From Glandiceps talaboti (taxonomy: Eukaryota; Hemichordata; Enteropneusta; Spengelidae): DNA of 64,000 nt. Below are positions 63,992 to 64,000 of the stretch, in pieces. The first letter of the stretch is position 1, and each line of letters begins with the position of its first letter. The notes beneath the pieces were generated by a model. It was not told the DNA's origin. It made no database searches and saw only the letters and a program-made list of their open reading frames with translations. The DNA lies in contig NC_135564.1 in NCBI RefSeq assembly GCF_964340395.1, positions 19,078,319 through 19,142,318 on the forward strand. Direction: 5' to 3'. A program made the position numbers and the translations under genes.

Positions 63992-64000
63992 GTAAGTTGT

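Overview
The window looks like nuclear DNA of an invertebrate animal. It is AT-rich and gene-poor, with genes split into short exons by long GT-AG introns full of repeats. Transposon types are metazoan: CR1/L2-like LINEs, Penelope-like and Ty3/Gypsy-like retroelements, Harbinger-like MITEs, and very long TGTA, CTGT and AT microsatellites. Phylum cannot be fixed from sequence alone; a marine deuterostome or lophotrochozoan would fit. No bacterial-style operons, rRNA, tRNA or CRISPR array were seen.

Two real genes were reconstructed by splice sites, reading phase and homology. They are paralogues in head-to-head orientation. The minus-strand gene (3110 down to 519, leaving the window on the left) has four exons. 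The plus-strand gene (24367 to 63991, leaving on the right) has ten. Both encode a signal peptide, a cysteine-rich D8C-type domain, a very short linker exon with two cysteines and a conserved module with the motif WLFDYK. The plus gene continues through two further exons into a von Willebrand factor type D (VWFD) domain. This order matches VWDE-like secreted or matrix proteins. The shared exons have the same phases (1,1,1,0) and nearly equal sizes, but intron 1 is 268 bp in one copy and 14.9 kb in the other.

Layout. 1-3432: minus gene. 3433-24290: about 21 kb of intergenic DNA with LINE scraps (11.3 kb, 18.3 kb), tandem repeats (5.4-6.1, 11.9-13.5, 14.5-14.9 kb), a 1.6-kb inverted-repeat MITE (14.9-16.5 kb), long microsatellites, and repeat copy A (19.7-22.0 kb). 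24292-24421: TATA/initiator promoter and first exon of the plus gene. Intron 1: repeat copy B (25.0-30.5 kb) with two datable insertions, two LINE fragments (32.2-33.9 kb minus, 35.1-36.1 kb plus) and MITEs. Intron 2: a Penelope-like GIY-YIG fragment followed by two hammerhead-ribozyme-like motifs in a perfect 70-bp inverted repeat between AT tracts. Intron 7: a LINE fragment, a candidate solo LTR and a gag fragment. Intron 9: an 889-bp Harbinger-like MITE and a deleted Ty3/Gypsy-like element.

The most interesting structure is the inverted pair of hammerhead-like motifs at 40.86-41.02 kb. One of them lies in the sense orientation inside an intron of a host gene. All transposon proteins here are broken fragments.
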